Assembly (NCBI GenBank): GCA_046349515.1
Contig: JAXMCE010000034.1
Coordinates: 1-6,582, forward strand
Direction: 5' to 3'
From: JBGPGW01 sp046349515
Lineage (GTDB): Bacteria; Pseudomonadota; Alphaproteobacteria; CADEGL01
Length of the DNA: 6,582 nucleotides
Shown here: piece by piece, positions 6,166-6,582 of the stretch
How the letters are laid out: every line of letters begins with the position of its first letter
How positions within the stretch are numbered: position 1 is the first letter of the stretch
The notes under the pieces: model-generated
The model's input: the letters and a program-made list of their open reading frames with translations, nothing else
Told to the model about the DNA's origin: nothing
Databases searched by the model: none
Position numbers and translations under genes: made by a program

Positions 6166-6582
6166 ACGTCGCGGTCGATCGCGCCGGCCAAGGCCGCCTG
6201 GGCCGCTGCGAGGCGTGCGATCGGCACGCGATAGGGTGAGCACGACACGTAGTCGAGCCCGACGTGCTCGCAAAAGCGGATCGACGCCGGGTCGCCGCCA
6301 TGCTCGCCGCAGATGCCGAGTTTGAGTTCGGGACGAGCCGCACGGCCCCGCTCGACCGCCATCGCGACGAGTTCGCCCACACCCTCCGTATCGAGTGTCA
6401 CGAAGGGATCCTGCTCGAACACGCCCTGTCGTTGGTACGATTCGAGGAAATGCCCCGCATCGTCGCGCGAAAGACCGAAGGTCGTCTGAGTCAGATCGTT
6501 CGTGCCAAAGCTGAAGAACGCTGCACTCTCCGCGATCTCCTTGGCGCGGAGCGCCGCACGCGGCAATTCGATCATGGTCCCA
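6162..6582 (-). CDS. ppdK: Pyruvate, phosphate dikinase, C-terminal part (5' end outside window)
   Basis: The visible 140 or so residues are the end of the C-terminal PEP/pyruvate-binding TIM barrel of pyruvate phosphate dikinase. The enzyme interconverts ATP, pyruvate and phosphate with AMP, PEP and pyrophosphate, and serves gluconeogenesis or PEP balance in the cytosol. Numbered from the Met at 6575-6573, which is internal (Gly-Thr precede it in frame), the segment shows MIELPRAALRA (1-11) and FFSFGTNDLTQTTFG (20-34), including the active-site Asn26. Next come SRDDAG (36-41) and GICGEHGGDP (87-96), whose Cys89 is the catalytic acid/base. GLDYVSCSPYRVPIARLAAA (106-125) closes the barrel, before the TAA at 6164-6162. 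TQTTFG and the closing motif separate it from PEP synthase and from PTS enzyme I. About 750 residues must lie to the right of the window. The gene converges on ygfZ with a four-base stop overlap. Confidence 0.96.
   Translation of the reverse strand, partial: GTMIELPRAALRAKEIAESAAFFSFGTNDLTQTTFGLSRDDAGHFLESYQRQGVFEQDPFVTLDTEGVGELVAMAVERGRAARPELKLGICGEHGGDPASIRFCEHVGLDYVSCSPYRVPIARLAAAQAALAGAIDRDV

Noticed and set aside
6146..6189. Inverted repeat GGCCGG ... CCGGCC spanning the ygfZ/ppdK junction as a bidirectional terminator
   Set aside because: The six-base arms are 32 bases apart and no T-run follows. It is too weak to call.

Overview
The window is GC-rich, densely packed bacterial chromosome. 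Its protein families and codon use point to an alphaproteobacterium (Rhizobiales or Rhodospirillales type). This is an inference from the style of the pyruvate phosphate dikinase, the YgfZ protein and the glycosyltransferases; no rRNA or tRNA is present to confirm it. Almost every base is coding.

Positions 1-5133 hold a leftward (minus-strand) run of five genes. In order of transcription they are: a GT4-type glycosyltransferase with an altered EX7E motif (5133-4108), a GT9 heptosyltransferase-like enzyme (4111-3146), a GT2 WaaE/LgtF-like glycosyltransferase (3149-2394), a classical GT4 glycosyltransferase (2352-1330), and a glutamine-dependent asparagine-synthase-like amidotransferase that runs off the left edge (1330-<1). 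Three of the four junctions overlap (GTGA, ATGA, TGATG) and the fourth has a gap of only 41 bp. The five genes therefore look like one translationally coupled operon. The content fits assembly of a lipopolysaccharide core or similar surface glycan: four transferases would each add one sugar, and the AsnB-like enzyme could amidate a sugar acid or simply make asparagine.

A 144-bp divergent intergenic region (5134-5277) separates this operon from ygfZ, which reads rightward (5278-6165). It contains a GC-rich imperfect hairpin and only weak promoter-like sequences. YgfZ is a folate-binding protein of Fe-S cluster maintenance with an intact KGCYxGQE motif. It converges on the 3' end of ppdK (pyruvate phosphate dikinase, minus strand, 6162->6582, running off the right edge). 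The two stop codons overlap by four bases, leaving no room for a terminator between the genes.

I found no mobile element, CRISPR array, RNA gene or obviously new system. The points most worth following up are the departures from consensus inside recognised families: Asp for the first Glu of EX7E in the 5133-4108 transferase, and Ala for the oxyanion-hole Gly in the AsnB glutaminase domain. The linkage of that AsnB-like enzyme to sugar transferases is also of interest.
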